Source of the DNA: Opitutales bacterium
Lineage (GTDB): Bacteria > Verrucomicrobiota > Verrucomicrobiia > Opitutales > Seribacteraceae
Assembly (NCBI GenBank): GCA_028045305.1
Contig: JAOFTV010000004.1
Location: forward strand, 62,001 to 126,000
Length of the DNA: 64,000 bases
Reading direction: 5' to 3'
In this document: one piece after another, positions 28,493 to 38,578 of the stretch
Position numbering within the stretch: the stretch's first letter is position 1
How the letters are laid out: each line of letters opens with the position of its first letter
The notes under the pieces: model-generated
What the model was told of the DNA's origin: nothing
What the model saw: the letters and a program-made list of their open reading frames with translations, nothing else
The model's database searches: none
Made by a program: the position numbers and the translations under genes

Positions 28493-29944
28493 ATGACAAC
28501 TACTACAGATACCCTCGCCCCTGCATCGCTTGACTATAAAGTTGCCGATATGACCTTGGCTGAATTTGGTCGTAAGGAAATCTCAATTGCAGAGCACGAG
28601 ATGCCTGGCCTCATGGCCACTCGTGCTAAATATGGCCCGTCAAAACCTCTTGCGGGTGTAAAAATCATGGGTTCTTTGCACATGACTATTCAAACAGCTG
28701 TTTTGATTGAAACATTAATCGAATTGGGAGCTGATGTGCGTTGGTGTTCATGCAACATTTTCTCTACTCAAGATCATGCAGCCGCTGCTATTGCAGCAGC
28801 AGGAGTTCCAGTGTTTGCATGGAAGGGTGAAACTTTGGACGAATATTGGGAATGTACATGGAATGCTCTTACATGGCCTGACGGCTCTGGTCCCGACCAA
28901 ATTGTTGATGACGGTGGAGATGCGACCCTGCTCATCCATAAAGGGCTCGAGTTAGAAAATGGCTCGGATTGGGTAAATACACCAGCTGACAGTGAAGAGG
29001 AAGCAGTTATTAAAAAGCTTCTCATTAAGACTCTTGCCGAAAAACCCGGCCATTGGGCACAAGTTGCAGATGGTGTGGTTGGCGTATCTGAAGAAACTAC
29101 TACGGGTGTCCATCGTCTGATCGAAATGGAAGAGCAAGGAAAACTTCTTTTTCAAGCAATCAATGTTAATGACTCAGTAACCAAGTCAAAATTTGATAAC
29201 AACTACGGATGCCGACACTCTCTAGTAGACGGTATTAAGCGTGCTATGGATGTTATGATCTCTGGTAAAGTTGCCATGATTTGTGGGTTTGGTGATGTAG
29301 GCAAAGGTTCTGCTGATTCTCTTTTCAACGAGAAAGCCCGTGTTATGGTATCTGAAGTCGACCCGATTTGTGCTCTTCAGGCTTGCATGGCTGGATTTCA
29401 AGTTACCACCATTGAAGACGCTCTCGAGTCTGCTGATATTTTTGTGACCACAACCGGAAACAAAGATATCATCACTGCCGAGCACATGAGCAAAATGAAA
29501 GACCAAGCAATCGTTTGTAACATCGGTCACTTTGACAATGAGATACAAGTTGCTGAATTGGAAAATATGGCCGGCGTAAAAAAGGAAATCATTAAAGAAG
29601 ATCATATACCTGGTGGCCCTGTTAGTCGCTTTACCTTTCCTGATGGTCGTAGCATCTACCTACTTGCTGAAGGTCGCTTGATTAACCTTGGTTGTGCTAC
29701 CGGTCACCCAAGTTTTGTAATGTCGAATAGTTTTACTAATCAAACAATTGCTCAGATTGACATTCGTAATAACCCTGACCGCAAGATTGGCGTAACACGC
29801 TTAAGTAAGGAACTTGATGAGGAAGTGGCCCGTTTGCACTTAGATAAACTTGGTGCAAAACTTACCCTTTTATCAAATGAACAGGCAGATTATATTGGTG
29901 TTCCTGTAGATGGACCGTACAAACCTGAGCATTACAGATACTAA
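28493..29944 (+). CDS. ahcY: adenosylhomocysteinase
   Basis: [57 protein letters not shown]-terminal YKPEHYRY. Confidence 0.97.
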   Translation: MTTTTDTLAPASLDYKVADMTLAEFGRKEISIAEHEMPGLMATRAKYGPSKPLAGVKIMGSLHMTIQTAVLIETLIELGADVRWCSCNIFSTQDHAAAAIAAAGVPVFAWKGETLDEYWECTWNALTWPDGSGPDQIVDDGGDATLLIHKGLELENGSDWVNTPADSEEEAVIKKLLIKTLAEKPGHWAQVADGVVGVSEETTTGVHRLIEMEEQGKLLFQAINVNDSVTKSKFDNNYGCRHSLVDGIKRAMDVMISGKVAMICGFGDVGKGSADSLFNEKARVMVSEVDPICALQACMAGFQVTTIEDALESADIFVTTTGNKDIITAEHMSKMKDQAIVCNIGHFDNEIQVAELENMAGVKKEIIKEDHIPGGPVSRFTFPDGRSIYLLAEGRLINLGCATGHPSFVMSNSFTNQTIAQIDIRNNPDRKIGVTRLSKELDEEVARLHLDKLGAKLTLLSNEQADYIGVPVDGPYKPEHYRY

Positions 29945-29990
29945 ACATTAATTCCAAGTACTCTACATCTTTTAGAGTAAGTTAATTTTA

Positions 29991-30024
29991 GAAAGCCCGC
30001 ACTTATGCGGGCTTTCTTGTTTTT
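29991..30024 (+). terminator. Rho-independent terminator after ahcY
   Basis: gaaagcccgc-acttat-gcgggctttc followed by ttgttttt. Confidence 0.9.
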
Positions 30025-30093
30025 GTACGATTGTCTATTTCAGGGTATTTCGTTAATAGTTATATCTTTCCTTTTTTTACCACCGATAAAATT

Positions 30094-31083
30094 ATGTTTT
30101 TCGACGAAACCAAAGTTATCTTAATAGCTGGAAATGGAGGGGACGGTTGTATGTCCTTTCTCCGCCAAAAATATATGCCTAAAGGCGGTCCTAATGGTGG
30201 AAACGGAGGTAAAGGTGGTGAGGTGATCTTGCAAGCGGATGAGAATGTTTCCGATTTAAGAACTTTTCATTTTAAAAAACAATGGAAGGCCAAAAATGGC
30301 GAACCAGGTAGGGGAAGTAGTCAAAATGGAAGGGGAGGGGAACCCTGTAGGCTTAAAGTGCCTTTGGGTACGGAAGTCCGTGATTTGGAAACCGGTCAAA
30401 TTATTTGCGAATTAATGGAGCATGAACAAGAAATTCTTTTGTTGGAGGGAGGAAAGGGAGGTAGGGGAAATGCGACCTTCAAATCTTCTACCAACCAGAC
30501 ACCTCGCCAATTTACAGAAGGTAAACCTGGAATGGTAGGTGAATTTGTTTTTACTTTAAAGACCATTGCTGATGTTGGACTAGTTGGTTTTCCCAACGCT
30601 GGAAAGTCTACCTTGCTTAATATACTTTCAAATGCCTCCCCTAAAGTGGACGCGTATCCTTTTACCACACTTGTTCCAACGGTTGGTGTTATTGATTATC
30701 CGGATGTGTTTAAGAGTATAACTATGGCAGATGTCCCAGGATTGATTGAAGGTGCGGCTGAGAATCGTGGCCTTGGCCATCGTTTCCTAAGACATGTAGA
30801 GAGATGTCACCTCATTCTTTTCCTACTCGACTTAGCGGCTACGGATGGCCGCTCCCCCATTGATGACTTCTCTCATTTGCAAAAAGAGCTTGGTGAGTAC
30901 GATCCCAAGTTGCTTGAAAAGAAATCTTTGGTTGTGGGAAATAAGATTGATGAGCAAGTTGGTCAAAATAACCTCGAAATTTTTAGGAAACATTTTCCAA
31001 AGGTCGAAATTTTGCCAATATCTGCAATTTTAGAAGATGGATTATCAGAATTGAAAAATCATCTGTTGGTTCAATTTTCCTAA
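30094..31083 (+). CDS. obg: GTPase Obg/CgtA
   Basis: Gly-rich Obg fold (PKGGPNGGNGGKGGEVIL), VGFPNAGKSTLLN, DVPGLIEGAAENRGLGHRFLRHVERC; start trimmed to 30094. Confidence 0.95.
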   Translation: MFFDETKVILIAGNGGDGCMSFLRQKYMPKGGPNGGNGGKGGEVILQADENVSDLRTFHFKKQWKAKNGEPGRGSSQNGRGGEPCRLKVPLGTEVRDLETGQIICELMEHEQEILLLEGGKGGRGNATFKSSTNQTPRQFTEGKPGMVGEFVFTLKTIADVGLVGFPNAGKSTLLNILSNASPKVDAYPFTTLVPTVGVIDYPDVFKSITMADVPGLIEGAAENRGLGHRFLRHVERCHLILFLLDLAATDGRSPIDDFSHLQKELGEYDPKLLEKKSLVVGNKIDEQVGQNNLEIFRKHFPKVEILPISAILEDGLSELKNHLLVQFS

Positions 31084-31120
31084 AAAAAACTTCGTGAATA
31101 ACTTTTTATTTTTGCGGTTG

Positions 31121-31144
31121 TTTTGCACAAGCGTTTGTGCAAAA
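31121..31144. repeat. inverted repeat/hairpin between obg and a small ORF
   Basis: ttttgcacaa-gcgt-ttgtgcaaaa, 10-bp perfect stem, 4-nt loop. Confidence 0.85.
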
Positions 31145-31154
31145 AGAAAGAAAC

Positions 31155-31358
31155 ATGGAAATTAATGAGGAAAGTTGGAAAAATCAGTTTGGTTCGATGG
31201 AACTAAAAAATCGAAATGATGATGAACGAGGGCTTTTTATTCCAATGATTAAAAATGAAACCCCGGAAGATCGAGCAATCCGGATACTCGCTATGATGGA
31301 AGAATCGAATAATCGATTAAACCGAATGCTCGAAATCTTCAATCGCATTGATCACTAA
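31155..31358 (+). CDS. small hypothetical protein
   Basis: 67-aa ORF (MEINEESWKNQFGSMELKNRNDDERG), same strand as obg. Confidence 0.5.
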   Translation: MEINEESWKNQFGSMELKNRNDDERGLFIPMIKNETPEDRAIRILAMMEESNNRLNRMLEIFNRIDH

Positions 31359-31360
31359 AA

Positions 31361-31549
31361 ATGGTCAACAAAGCTAAAGATCGAATCAATCAAGCTGCTG
31401 CTCAGATGGGGAGTCGGGGAGGGAAGTCTGGAAATGGACAGAGCAAGAGGCGTGGGAATATCTCCTACTACAGAGATATGCAAAGAAAATCAGTTGCATC
31501 TCGTCTAAGTAAAGCCGCAATTACAAGCGGCACGAAGCCTAAAAGCTAG
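31361..31549 (+). CDS. small basic hypothetical protein
   Basis: 62-aa Lys/Arg-rich ORF immediately downstream of the previous small ORF. Confidence 0.45.
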   Translation: MVNKAKDRINQAAAQMGSRGGKSGNGQSKRRGNISYYRDMQRKSVASRLSKAAITSGTKPKS

Positions 31550-31550
31550 G

Positions 31551-32339
31551 TCATGCTGCTTCTCGCTGCTTTTCTGATCTTGTAAAAACGGGAGATTCCA
31601 AAGTGGATTCATCTTCGGAGTAGACATACCCGTTTGCCGCAAATCTTTTCAAGCCTTCGGGCTTTTTTATTTGCTTGGAAATTAAAAAGTTGGCCATAAG
31701 ACCGCGGGCTCTTTTCGCATAAAAACTAATTATTTTAAACTTTCCATTTTTCTCATCCTTGAAGACGGGAGAAATGATTTGGGCATCTACCTTGTTTAAT
31801 TGAGCGGCCTTTGAATATTCCAGGGACGCCAGATTAATCACTGCATTACTTCCAGACTGATGGAGGTCTTTACGAATGCTATCGGCTAAACGATCGCCCC
31901 AAAAAGCGTAAAGATCTCTGCCTGCAGGGTTTGAGTAGACCGTGCCCATTTCGAGCCGATAGGGTTGAATAAGGTCGAGTGGTTTGAGGAGACCATAAAG
32001 ACCGGAAAGTATCCGCAGTTTTGACTGAGCATATTTAAAATCTTCCTGACTGAAGTCCCAGGCCTTTAATCCTTCATATACGTCTCCCTTAAAGGCAAGT
32101 AGGGCTTGTTTTGAGTTTTCAACCTGATGCTCTTTGGTCCAACTCTGAAATCTTTCATAATTGAGCTGGGCAAGTTTTGAGCTTAATCCCATCAAAGAAC
32201 TAATTTCTTCAGTTGATAATTTGGAAAGTCCGCCAATCAAAGCATTTGAAAAATTAAGAAAATCCGGTTTCGTGCAGATCTCGCAGATAGAAGGGCTATC
32301 AAAATCCAAGGTTTTAGCGGGTGATAAGAGGATAATCAT
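31551..32339 (-). CDS. yaaA: YaaA family (DUF328) peroxide stress protein
   Basis: MIILLSPAKTLDF, LSGLYGLLKPLDLIQPYRLEMGT, ISFYAKRARGLMANF. Confidence 0.93.
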   Translation of the reverse strand: MIILLSPAKTLDFDSPSICEICTKPDFLNFSNALIGGLSKLSTEEISSLMGLSSKLAQLNYERFQSWTKEHQVENSKQALLAFKGDVYEGLKAWDFSQEDFKYAQSKLRILSGLYGLLKPLDLIQPYRLEMGTVYSNPAGRDLYAFWGDRLADSIRKDLHQSGSNAVINLASLEYSKAAQLNKVDAQIISPVFKDEKNGKFKIISFYAKRARGLMANFLISKQIKKPEGLKRFAANGYVYSEDESTLESPVFTRSEKQREAA

Positions 32340-32508
32340 TTAAAACAATCTAGTTGTACTTAAAACAGAATCAAGTAGAGAAAGCATTGATTATTTTAAT
32401 TTTCTTTTACGGTTTAGTTAAATATCGATTAATAAAATTTCGATCTAGGTTGCCCCAATTTTAAAATATCTTTTTTTAGTTAGATTTGAACTAATTAGTA
32501 AATTTCTC

Positions 32509-33024
32509 GTGTATCCCATTGTTGTCTTCTTTCTGCTCCTTTCAAACTGGATTGTATTTTCCGGGAAGTTTGATGCGTTTCATTTGGGACTTGGAGTTGT
32601 AAGCAGTTTATTCATTACTTGGATTTCTCAGGATTTTCTTTTTCATGACCGTTCAAAAACCTGGGAAGAACGGATGCGTGAAGCAGGTGCATTTTTACAA
32701 TACATCCCCTGGTTAATTGTAGAAATAATCAAAGCCAACCTGCATGTTTTTAAATTGGCTATGAGCCGTACTGGCTATGAGGAAGTGGCTCCGCGTATTG
32801 TAACTATTAAGACTTATTTAAAAACGGATTTTGCTAAATTTGTTTTTGCCAATTCCATAACTTTGACTCCAGGCACAATTACGATGTTGATTCGAGGCGA
32901 TGTGTTTCATGTTCATACCATGAGTCAATTTCTCGAGGACGACCTTTTGGAGGGGGCGATTGAGCGCAAAGTGGCGGAGGTTTTCGAACCCGATGTGCTA
33001 AAAAGAAAGAAAAGAAAACGATGA
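32509..33024 (+). CDS. mrpE: Mrp-type Na+/H+ antiporter subunit E (MnhE)
   Basis: FHLGLGVVSSLF..YIPWLIVEIIKANLHVFKLAM..FANSITLTPGTIT. Confidence 0.9.
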   Translation: MYPIVVFFLLLSNWIVFSGKFDAFHLGLGVVSSLFITWISQDFLFHDRSKTWEERMREAGAFLQYIPWLIVEIIKANLHVFKLAMSRTGYEEVAPRIVTIKTYLKTDFAKFVFANSITLTPGTITMLIRGDVFHVHTMSQFLEDDLLEGAIERKVAEVFEPDVLKRKKRKR

Positions 33025-33338
33025 AGGAATGGTTTGCCATTATTATGGGGGCATCCTTGCTCGTCTTGATGATTCCTATTCTTTACCGAATTATTGTGGG
33101 ACCAACTGGATTTGACCGTATTTTGTGTGCTAATGTAATTGGAACAAAAACCGCAATTATTCTGGTGATCATTGGTACTTTATTTGATCGGGTGGATATG
33201 TTTGTCGATTTTGCAATCGCCTATGCCTTGCTCAATTTTGTGGGGGCGATTGTGGTATCTCGTTATTTTAATCGTACCGTTCCTTTACAAGAGATGGAAA
33301 AAGCCAAGGCCAAACCAAGAAGGAGGGCAAAGGCATGA
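33021..33338 (+). CDS. mrpF: Mrp-type antiporter subunit F
   Basis: RIIVGPTGFDRILCANVIGTKTAIILVIIG..DFAIAYALLNFVG. Confidence 0.9.
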   Translation: MKEWFAIIMGASLLVLMIPILYRIIVGPTGFDRILCANVIGTKTAIILVIIGTLFDRVDMFVDFAIAYALLNFVGAIVVSRYFNRTVPLQEMEKAKAKPRRRAKA

Positions 33339-33754
33339 TCGATACACTCGCATCTGCAGTGCTTACGGAATCTGCAAACAGTCCGGGTTGGTTCCTTGTG
33401 CATGCGATTGGAGTGAGTATGGGAATTGTCGGGCTTATCTTTTTTCTTGGTACTGCAGTTGGGGTGGTACGCTTTCCTGACTTTTATACCCGTATGCATG
33501 CAGCTGGAAAAGGGGATACCTTATCCACCATGCTTATGTTGACTGGTTTTGGCTTGGTAATGATGGAAGATTTTTCAGCAAACAGTTGGTTATTACTTTT
33601 AAAGATACTTGGTATTGTTCTATTTATATTCATTACTACTCCCACCAGTTCGCATGCATTGATGCGGGCAGCATTTGAGGATGATGAAATGCCCCTTGGT
33701 GAAGAGGATTTAAATAAATTGAGAAAACGCAGGGCTAAACCCAAAAGCAAATAA
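33335..33754 (+). CDS. mrpG: Mrp-type antiporter subunit G
   Basis: GTAVGVVRFPDFYTRMHAAGKGDTLST; FITTPTSSHALMRAA. Confidence 0.92.
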   Translation: MIDTLASAVLTESANSPGWFLVHAIGVSMGIVGLIFFLGTAVGVVRFPDFYTRMHAAGKGDTLSTMLMLTGFGLVMMEDFSANSWLLLLKILGIVLFIFITTPTSSHALMRAAFEDDEMPLGEEDLNKLRKRRAKPKSK

Positions 33755-33757
33755 TCA

Positions 33758-34006
33758 ATGGGCCTCGAATTATTTAATACCTTGATTCTTTGCTTACTCG
33801 TAGTGGTTGCTGTTCTTAGTTTATGGGTTCGTGACTTGGTTGTATCTGCCGTCGTCTTTGCCATCTACAGTTTTTTGATGTGCTTATTGTGGGCAGAAAT
33901 GGGAGCGGTTGATGTCGCCTTTACCGAGGCAACCGTTGGTGCAGGTGTAAGTACAGTGGTCTTGATTGCGACGGTCTTTAATCTTAAACGCAAGGCGAAG
34001 GATTAA
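33758..34006 (+). CDS. DUF4040 / MbhD-like subunit (corresponds to part of the MrpA C-terminal region)
   Basis: 82 aa; DLVVSAVVFAIYSFLMCLLWAEMGAVDVAFTEATVGAGVST. Confidence 0.85.
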   Translation: MGLELFNTLILCLLVVVAVLSLWVRDLVVSAVVFAIYSFLMCLLWAEMGAVDVAFTEATVGAGVSTVVLIATVFNLKRKAKD

Positions 34007-34007
34007 T

Positions 34008-34757
34008 ATGAAGAAAGCTGCTTTCATTCTTATCCTTTGTATCGGATTATTGCTCGCCTGGGCGGCTAAGGATTTTCCCTCCTGGGGGGACCCACAATCT
34101 CCTGCATCCTCCTCTCCGGTAGCCTCTCATTTTATTGCTAATACGGGAGTGGATACAGAAGTTCCCAACATGGTTACTGCGGTCTTGGCTGATTACCGGG
34201 GATTTGACACAATGTTTGAAACTGTGGTGGTCTTCATTGCTGGCTTGGCCGTCTTTTCAATTCTCCGTGGAGGTCCAAAAAATAGAACGCGGGATCGTGA
34301 ATTTGTAGTTGATTTCGAGCCTGATTTAATTGTTACCAATACCGTACGCCTGATCGTACCAGTTATTCAAATTTTCGCTCTCTATGTTTTAGCTCATGGG
34401 CATGTCAGCCCGGGTGGTGGATTTCAGGGCGGAGTGGCAATGGGGGCGAGTTTTATCCTTATTGCCCTGTCTTGGGATTTAAAAACTGCCCTTGCCCGAT
34501 TTCCAATCGAACGTTGTTTTACCGTAGCTGCTCTTGGAATTGTAATTTATGCAGGCATTGGTCTGTTATCGCTATTTCTTGGGGGAGAATTCTTGGATTA
34601 CGCCCATTTAGCCAAGATTTTTCCAGTTAGTCCGGAAATGGCTCGTTATCATGCCATGCTTGGTGTCGAAATCGGTGTAGGTTTTACGGTAACTGCGATT
34701 ATGTTTGCCCTTTATGCAAGTCTATCGACCGATGGACGGATGCGGGATGGTCTGTGA
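34008..34757 (+). CDS. MnhB/MrpB-domain antiporter subunit (fused MbhE/F-like)
   Basis: FETVVVFIAGLAVFSILRG; YVLAHGHVSPGGGFQGGVAMGAS; start trimmed to 34008. Confidence 0.88.
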   Translation: MKKAAFILILCIGLLLAWAAKDFPSWGDPQSPASSSPVASHFIANTGVDTEVPNMVTAVLADYRGFDTMFETVVVFIAGLAVFSILRGGPKNRTRDREFVVDFEPDLIVTNTVRLIVPVIQIFALYVLAHGHVSPGGGFQGGVAMGASFILIALSWDLKTALARFPIERCFTVAALGIVIYAGIGLLSLFLGGEFLDYAHLAKIFPVSPEMARYHAMLGVEIGVGFTVTAIMFALYASLSTDGRMRDGL

Positions 34758-34776
34758 GCCCAAAAAATAATAGATT

Positions 34777-35520
34777 TTGATGTTCGAAGACGGTTCCATA
34801 TTCAATCAATTGCTGGTCGAGCGGTTAAATTATTTTATCTATGTTGTTCTATTATTGATTGGATTATGGGCGATGATCGCCAAGAATAATTTGATCAAAA
34901 AATTGATTGGAATGTCGATTTTTCAAACTGCGATTATTTTGTTTTATGTTTCGATTGGGGTAAAGGAAGGAGCAACCATTCCGATTTATTTGCCGGAGCA
35001 TGATCCGCACGGTTCGCATGCACAGCTCGATTCTAACCAAACGGATTTGCTTTCTCACGGTGCTAAGGTGTTGGAGGCTTCAGCTGTGCCGAACTACACC
35101 AACCCCTTACCCCATGTATTAATGCTCACCGCAATTGTGGTGGGGGTGGCCACACTCGGTCTTGCGCTTTCTGTATGTTTACGAATTTACCGTGGATACG
35201 GCACGGTAGAGGAGGATGAATTGTTGGAAAAACTTGAGCGGGAAGATTCTCGCAAAGCAGGAGGTTCGAACAAACGTAGACCCAGGAGACGAACCCCGGC
35301 CAACAAAGGAGGAACTGCAGGGCAGTCCAAACGAGGCCAAACGACCGAGAAAACAAAATCCGATAAGCCTACTCCCCGCCGTCGACAGGCATCGAAAAGC
35401 AGAACAAAAACAAATGGCCCTGCTAAAGAACAGCCAAAATCCTCGAATAAGGAAAACGATAAGACCAAACCTGTTAAGAGAAGACGACCAGCAAAAAAGC
35501 CAAAGGAGGATGAATCCTGA
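34777..35520 (+). CDS. mrpC: MrpC/NuoK-like subunit with long Lys/Arg-rich C-terminal tail
   Basis: IGLWAMIAKNNLIKKLIGMSIFQTAIILFYVSIG; then about 95 residues of K/R/P/T-rich sequence. Confidence 0.88.
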   Translation: MMFEDGSIFNQLLVERLNYFIYVVLLLIGLWAMIAKNNLIKKLIGMSIFQTAIILFYVSIGVKEGATIPIYLPEHDPHGSHAQLDSNQTDLLSHGAKVLEASAVPNYTNPLPHVLMLTAIVVGVATLGLALSVCLRIYRGYGTVEEDELLEKLEREDSRKAGGSNKRRPRRRTPANKGGTAGQSKRGQTTEKTKSDKPTPRRRQASKSRTKTNGPAKEQPKSSNKENDKTKPVKRRRPAKKPKEDES

Positions 35521-37079
35521 TGAGTGATTCTATTGTTTGGATTGTTTTATTTCCACTTTTTGGAGCAGTTGCCTGTTCCTTAGGGGGTGCAATGTCCAAG
35601 AAGATTTGTTATCCAGTATCCGTACTCTCGATGCTGGCAACGGTTTGGGTATCGGTAGATACTTTATTTCAAGCCATTGAGTCTCCGGTTCATGAAGTTT
35701 CATACATTCTTGGCGGTTGGTCACTCGATTTGTTCCCCAGAGGAGTCGGCATTGAATTTCGAGCCGATTTACTCGGTGCTTTGATTGCCCTGGTTGTAAC
35801 CGGTGTTGGTTTAATTGTGGCCCTCTATTCAAAGGTTCCTGTGCAACGGGAAACACCCGGTAAGGAACCGATGTATTACGGACTTTTTCTTTTACAGATT
35901 TCTGGACTAGCTGGAATTGCTCTTACTGGAGATGCTTTTAATCTTTATGTCCTAATTGAGGTGGCAGCCTTAACGGGTTACGGGCTTATTGCCCTTGGAA
36001 CAAACCGGGCAGCGGCAGCCACTTTTAATTATATCATTCTGGGAACGATCGGTGCTTCATTTTATCTTCTAGGAGTCGGATATCTTTACCTAAAAACTGG
36101 CACGCTTAATATGGTGGGTATACGGGAAGTCATTGAGGCGCATGGCTTGTTCGATTCTCCGGCAATGCAAGTCGCCTTTGTTTTGGTCCTGCTGGGCATT
36201 CTTATTAAAATGGCCTTTTTCCCCTTTCATGCCTGGCTACCCAATGCCTATTGCCATGCACCCACGACTACATCCTGTCTGCTTGCCCCGCTTGTCACCA
36301 AGGTAATGATCTATGTGATGATCCGTATGGTGCTTACCGTTTTCGGGGTGGAATTTTCTTTTGAATCAACCTGGTGGACGGAGTTTCTTCCCTGGTTAGT
36401 GGTGGTCGCCATCGTCTGTGCGGCAGTCATGGCACTTGCCCAGCGTGAGATCAAGCGCATGCTTGCCTACTTGATCGTGGCTGAGGTCGGATACATGGTT
36501 GGCGGTGTATGGATTTATAATTACTACGGACTGATTGGTTCGGTGTTTCATATTATAAGTGATGCCTGCATGACGCTTTGTCTCTTCCTTGGTGCGGGTA
36601 TCATATTGGAAAAGTGCAAGACCACACACTTCAATGGCCTTCGTGGTTTATTTGCCAAGATGCCTTTGACTATGATTGGTTTCTTTATCGGTGGATTTTC
36701 TATTATCGGACTACCTCCAACCTGTGGCTTTTTTAGTAAGTGGTATTTAATTACCGGGGGGATGGTTTCTGAACGCTGGGAATATATGATTACCCTTATG
36801 TTTTCCACCATTGTCATGGTTGTTCTCTTTTTCCGATTGATTGAACGTATACACCTCGCGGTAGACGAGAGCGGTAATAACCTTGGCAAGGGACATGGCG
36901 ACCTTGGATTAACCAAGCAGCAAACCCGCTTTGATGAGGCCCCCCTGAGCATGTTGATTCCCCTTTTACTGGCGGCATCCGTTGTTTTGCTTGTGGGCGT
37001 GTACAACCAGGAAGTGGTCAATCAAATCGAAGTGTTCCTTCAACCCTTTAATCTTCCAACCGGAGTAAAGTACGAATGA
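35520..37079 (+). CDS. mrpD: Mrp-type antiporter subunit D (ND2/4/5-like), copy 1
   Basis: GDAFNLYVLIEVAALTGYGLIALG; GILIKMAFFPFHAWLPNAYCHAPTTTSCLLAPLVTKV. Confidence 0.88.
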   Translation: MSDSIVWIVLFPLFGAVACSLGGAMSKKICYPVSVLSMLATVWVSVDTLFQAIESPVHEVSYILGGWSLDLFPRGVGIEFRADLLGALIALVVTGVGLIVALYSKVPVQRETPGKEPMYYGLFLLQISGLAGIALTGDAFNLYVLIEVAALTGYGLIALGTNRAAAATFNYIILGTIGASFYLLGVGYLYLKTGTLNMVGIREVIEAHGLFDSPAMQVAFVLVLLGILIKMAFFPFHAWLPNAYCHAPTTTSCLLAPLVTKVMIYVMIRMVLTVFGVEFSFESTWWTEFLPWLVVVAIVCAAVMALAQREIKRMLAYLIVAEVGYMVGGVWIYNYYGLIGSVFHIISDACMTLCLFLGAGIILEKCKTTHFNGLRGLFAKMPLTMIGFFIGGFSIIGLPPTCGFFSKWYLITGGMVSERWEYMITLMFSTIVMVVLFFRLIERIHLAVDESGNNLGKGHGDLGLTKQQTRFDEAPLSMLIPLLLAASVVLLVGVYNQEVVNQIEVFLQPFNLPTGVKYE

Positions 37080-38560
37080 ACGATCCCGTGATAGTCGAAG
37101 ATATTCGTCCGCTCATCGCATTGCTTGCCCCATGGGCGGGTATGATCGGTATTATTTGGGCGGGAGAAAAACGAGCTAATTTACGGGAAATGTTCACCTT
37201 CATTGCCGCGTCTGTTCAGGCAGCAGTCGTCCTTTCCCTCGTGCCGATTATTTTGAGCGGAGCGGTCGTAGAGTTTCACATTTGGCAGATCTTTTCCCAT
37301 GTTCCCATGCTCTTACGGGTAGACGGCCCTGGTCTACTCTTTGCCTGTGTTGCTTCTGTGCTTTGGATTGCTACGACCCTCTATGCAGTGGGCTACATGC
37401 GAGGCTTGCACGAACATGCCCAAACCCGATTTTATTCGTTCTTTGCCCTCTCTTTATCCGCCACCATGGGGGTTGCTTTTTCGGCCAATCTTTTGACCAT
37501 TTATTTCTTTTACGAAATGCTCTCGGTATCGACCTTCCCCTTGGTTACCCATATGCAGGATAAGCAGGCACGGACAGGCGGACGAACTTACCTGGGATAC
37601 CTTCTTTTTACTTCCCTTTGCCTTCTTCTACCCGCCCTAAGTTGGTGCTATGTCTGGTTGGATGGGGGGAACATGACGATGGATTTTATGGCTGATGTTG
37701 GCAAGGTTGGCCACTTTGGGGAAACCACCCAAATCGTTCTTCTATTTCTTTTCACATTTGGTTTTGCCAAGGCCGGGTTAATGCCCGCACATTCCTGGTT
37801 ACCTGGTGCAATGGTTGCACCAACTCCGGTCTCTGCCTTGCTTCATGCCGTCGCTGTTGTAAAGGTCGGTGTATTTTGTGTGTACCGTGTATATGCAGAT
37901 GTATTTGGTCCCGAAGTTCTTGCCAAAATGGGCGGGGAGGAATGGGCCATGGTTATTGCTTCTGCCACCATCATTATTTCCTCTCTGATTGCTTTATCTC
38001 AAGACAATTTAAAGCGCCGTTTGGCATTTTCCACCATAGGACAACTCGGATACATCGTACTTGGAGCAGCCATTGCCACAGACCGTGGACAGGGTGGGGC
38101 AGTCCTGCACATTGCTATGCATGCCTGTGGGAAAATCACTCTGTTCTTTTGTGCGGGTGCAATCTTTGTGGCCTCCGGTAAAAAATATGTAAGTGAATTA
38201 CGTGGTATCGGACGCAAGATGCCCCTGACTATGGGTGCATTTATGATTGGTTCACTTAGTGTAATCGGTCTACCTCCTCTTGGTGGCTTTATCAGCAAAT
38301 GGTATCTGGCACTAGGAGCACTCGACCGCGATGCCATGTGGGTGGTAGTTGTTTTGTTGATCAGTTCACTTCTCAATGTTTTTTATCTGCTTCCAGTTGC
38401 GGTAACTGCCTTTTTTCGAACACCGGAAACGGAAAAAGATTCATCTATAAAGGAAGCTCCATGGCCTTGTGTAGTTCCCTTACTTCTAACTGCATTCGGT
38501 TGTTTTCTGCTCTTTTTCTGGTCCGATACTCTTCTGCAAATGGTCGGTCTGCAACCATGA
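37076..38560 (+). CDS. proton-conducting ND2/4/5-like membrane subunit, copy 2
   Basis: FGFAKAGLMPAHSWLPGAMVAPTPVSALLHAVAVVKVGVFCVYRV. Confidence 0.88.
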   Translation: MNDPVIVEDIRPLIALLAPWAGMIGIIWAGEKRANLREMFTFIAASVQAAVVLSLVPIILSGAVVEFHIWQIFSHVPMLLRVDGPGLLFACVASVLWIATTLYAVGYMRGLHEHAQTRFYSFFALSLSATMGVAFSANLLTIYFFYEMLSVSTFPLVTHMQDKQARTGGRTYLGYLLFTSLCLLLPALSWCYVWLDGGNMTMDFMADVGKVGHFGETTQIVLLFLFTFGFAKAGLMPAHSWLPGAMVAPTPVSALLHAVAVVKVGVFCVYRVYADVFGPEVLAKMGGEEWAMVIASATIIISSLIALSQDNLKRRLAFSTIGQLGYIVLGAAIATDRGQGGAVLHIAMHACGKITLFFCAGAIFVASGKKYVSELRGIGRKMPLTMGAFMIGSLSVIGLPPLGGFISKWYLALGALDRDAMWVVVVLLISSLLNVFYLLPVAVTAFFRTPETEKDSSIKEAPWPCVVPLLLTAFGCFLLFFWSDTLLQMVGLQP

Positions 38561-38578
38561 AGCAATTAATGATTTCAA

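Noticed and set aside
33484-33864. Long antisense ORFs throughout (e.g. 33484-33864 -, 36548-37021 -, 37999-38376 -, 29222-29605 -)
   Set aside because: Opposite to strongly supported CDSs and without recognisable domains; typical shadow ORFs
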